A DNA stretch of 7,377 nt, taken from NCBI GenBank assembly GCA_025937035.1, contig JAICSG010000183.1, forward strand, positions 1 to 7,377. Direction: 5' to 3'. The translations under genes were made by a program, and so were the position numbers. The DNA is from Thermoanaerobaculia bacterium (GTDB lineage Bacteria; Acidobacteriota; Thermoanaerobaculia; Multivoradales; UBA5704). Positions 6,089 through 7,377 of this stretch are shown here, piece after piece. The first letter of the stretch is position 1; the number at the start of each line of letters is the position of its first letter. The notes beneath the pieces are model-generated. The model did not search any database. It worked only from the letters and a program-made list of their open reading frames with translations, and was not told where the DNA came from.

Positions 6089-6757
6089 GTGCACGATTCC
6101 AGCTACTTCGAGCGCGAGTACTTCCAGCTCCATCCGGGGAAGGTGAAGTATCTCGACTACCTCGTGCGGCTCCTGCGGCAGCACGGGGTGCCGCGCGGCC
6201 GGGTGCTCGACGTGGGAGCCGGCTACGGCTTCTTCATGGAGGCCCTGGAGAGGGCCGGCTACGAGACGGACGGCATGGAGATCTCCGCCCACGCCGTGGA
6301 GCAGGCCCGGCGGCGCACCCGGGGCCAGGTGGTCGAGCAGGGGGCGGAGGCGCCGTTCCCCTTCCCCGACAACTCCTTCGACGCCGTCACCCTGCTCGAC
6401 GTCATCGAGCACCTCCAGGACTACGACACCACTCTCGCGAGCTGCCGCCGCTGCCTGAAACCGGGCGGCAAGCTGTTCGTGATCACCCTGAACGCCCACA
6501 GCCTGGCCCGGCCGCTCCTGGGCAAGCGCTGGGCCTGGTATCAGGACCCCACCCACGTCCACATGTTCACCCCCCGCATGCTGCGGGAGGGGCTGGTGAA
6601 GGCGGGGCTGGACGTCGAGACCCTGATCACCGAGTCCAATTTCTGCTCGGTCGGCGAAGGAACGAAATTCCTGAAGCCTCTGCGGGTGATCGGACGGGTG
6701 GTGCACACCCCGGCGTTCGGGGATTCGCTGCTGGCGGTGGCTCGGAAGCCTGGTTAG
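6089..6757 (+). CDS. Class I SAM-dependent methyltransferase (Methyltransf_11/23-like), 222 aa
   Basis: The N-terminus SSYFEREYFQLHPGKVKYLD is typical of this group. Motif I is VLDVGAGYGFFMEAL (39-53), the SAM-binding glycine loop. GMEIS (62-66) supplies the acidic residue expected to contact the SAM ribose. FDAVTLLDVIEHLQD (97-111) is motif II with the HL signature, and LKPGGKLFVIT (123-133) is motif III. The C-terminal part has GKRWAWYQDPTHVHMFTP (145-162), common in methyltransferases found among sugar and surface-polysaccharide genes. The substrate cannot be read from sequence. GTG 6089 is preferred because TTG 6047 and GTG 6071 lie at or upstream of the promoter-like box and add residues with no family counterpart. 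No ribosome binding site is visible. It diverges from a glycosyltransferase gene and its stop overlaps the convergent pdxA-like stop (TTAG, 6754-6757). Confidence 0.87.
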   Translation: MHDSSYFEREYFQLHPGKVKYLDYLVRLLRQHGVPRGRVLDVGAGYGFFMEALERAGYETDGMEISAHAVEQARRRTRGQVVEQGAEAPFPFPDNSFDAVTLLDVIEHLQDYDTTLASCRRCLKPGGKLFVITLNAHSLARPLLGKRWAWYQDPTHVHMFTPRMLREGLVKAGLDVETLITESNFCSVGEGTKFLKPLRVIGRVVHTPAFGDSLLAVARKPG

Positions 6758-7377
6758 CGCTTTTTGGGCAGTCTTCCCGAAATCAACCCCAGTGTCGCCG
6801 CCACCACCGCCGCCATGGGCCCGGCGTCGGCCACGCCCTTTCCGGCCAGCGGGAAGGCGGTGCCGTGATCGACCGAGGTGCGGAGGAAGGGGAGGCCCAG
6901 GGTCCAGTTGGTGGCGGTGCCGAAGGAGGCGGTCTTCACCGCGATCAGCCCCTGATCGTGGTAGAGGGCGAGCACCCAGTCGAACTCCCCCTTGCGGGCG
7001 CGGGCGAACAGGGAGTCGGCGCTCTCGGGGCCATGGACGTCCAGCCCCCGCTCCCGGGCCGCGGCCACGGCGGGCGCCAGGACCTCGATGTCCTCGGAGC
7101 CGAGGAGGCCCCCTTCTCCCGCGTGGGGGTTGAGGCCGGCGAGGGCGACCTTCCCGCCGGCGTGCCGTCCCAGGCAGTCGAGCGCCTCGGCCAGATTTTG
7201 AGGGGTGATCCCGTCGATGGCCTGGCGCAGGGGGAGGTGCACGTTCAGCAGCGCCACCTGGAGCTCGGGAGCCAGGAAAGCCATCAGGTAGTCCCGGCCG
7301 TAGCGCTCGAGGCCCGCGACCTCGGCGAGGTAGTCGGTATGCCCCACGAAGCCGGGGAGGTGGTGACGAGAAATCGA
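6754..7377 (-). CDS. pdxA: 4-hydroxythreonine-4-phosphate dehydrogenase (PdxA), C-terminal 207 aa, 5' end outside the window
   Basis: PdxA oxidises 4-phosphohydroxy-L-threonine with NAD(P) in the DXP-dependent route to pyridoxal phosphate; it is a cytoplasmic metal-dependent dimer. In this fragment the three metal-ligand histidines are recognisable: VGHTDYLAE (His13 of the fragment), LLNVHLPLR (His47) and LYHDQGL (His140). Also present are LNPHAGEGG (about 82-90), TNWTLGLPFLRTSVDHGTAF (156-175) and the glycine-rich C-terminus. About 120-130 N-terminal residues should lie beyond the right edge, as the frame is open to base 7377. The tail ends RLPKKR. Its stop TTA (plus orientation) shares three bases with the methyltransferase stop, so no terminator separates the two genes. 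The broader PdxA2-type families that act on phosphorylated four-carbon acids (such as D-threonate 4-phosphate) cannot be fully excluded without the N-terminal part. Confidence 0.9.
   Translation of the reverse strand, partial: SISRHHLPGFVGHTDYLAEVAGLERYGRDYLMAFLAPELQVALLNVHLPLRQAIDGITPQNLAEALDCLGRHAGGKVALAGLNPHAGEGGLLGSEDIEVLAPAVAAARERGLDVHGPESADSLFARARKGEFDWVLALYHDQGLIAVKTASFGTATNWTLGLPFLRTSVDHGTAFPLAGKGVADAGPMAAVVAATLGLISGRLPKKR

Overview
This is a GC-rich window (roughly 70% by eye) from a bacterial chromosome. The coding style, an ORF6N-type fragment, membrane GT-C glycosyltransferases and a TPR fusion would fit an Acidobacteriota- or Myxococcota/Desulfobacterota-like organism. That is a weak inference, because there is no rRNA or other phylogenetic marker here. 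No tRNA, rRNA, CRISPR array or transposase was found. No stretch over 300 bases lacks a gene.

Left third (1-2113, all minus strand), read in transcription order. First comes a stand-alone SIR2_2-family protein (366 aa) with all recognisable NAD-site motifs. After a 59-bp gap that carries its own promoter-like element comes a 213-aa protein with four Cys-rich zinc modules. Last is a 5'-truncated ORF6N-domain fragment that runs off the left edge. The fragment starts at a 31-bp palindrome whose two strands both encode LRSQxVTSN. A SIR2 NADase-like protein, a zinc-ribbon protein and a remnant of a phage/mobile-associated family together have an accessory or defence flavour. A functional link between them is inference only.

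Centre (2168-6038). Two large multi-pass GT-C glycosyltransferases face each other. The plus-strand gene (595 aa) joins a membrane GT39/PMT-like domain to four C-terminal 34-residue TPRs, an architecture resembling eukaryotic TMTC O-mannosyltransferases. The minus-strand gene (720 aa) is a second GT-C-like protein. Their 3' ends overlap by 80 bp.

Right third (6036-7377). A class I SAM methyltransferase (plus) diverges from the 720-aa glycosyltransferase across a very short spacer. In that spacer both start codons sit at the ends of a 21-bp imperfect inverted repeat, each arm holding an extended -10-like box about 8 nt before the start, so both transcripts look nearly leaderless. The methyltransferase stop overlaps the stop of a convergent pdxA-like gene, which continues past the right edge.

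The glycosyltransferases and the methyltransferase could serve cell-surface glycan or glycolipid work. pdxA belongs to vitamin B6 metabolism and looks unrelated. A recurring element, GTGCTANCAT or close to it, precedes three of the genes and is probably the local housekeeping promoter.
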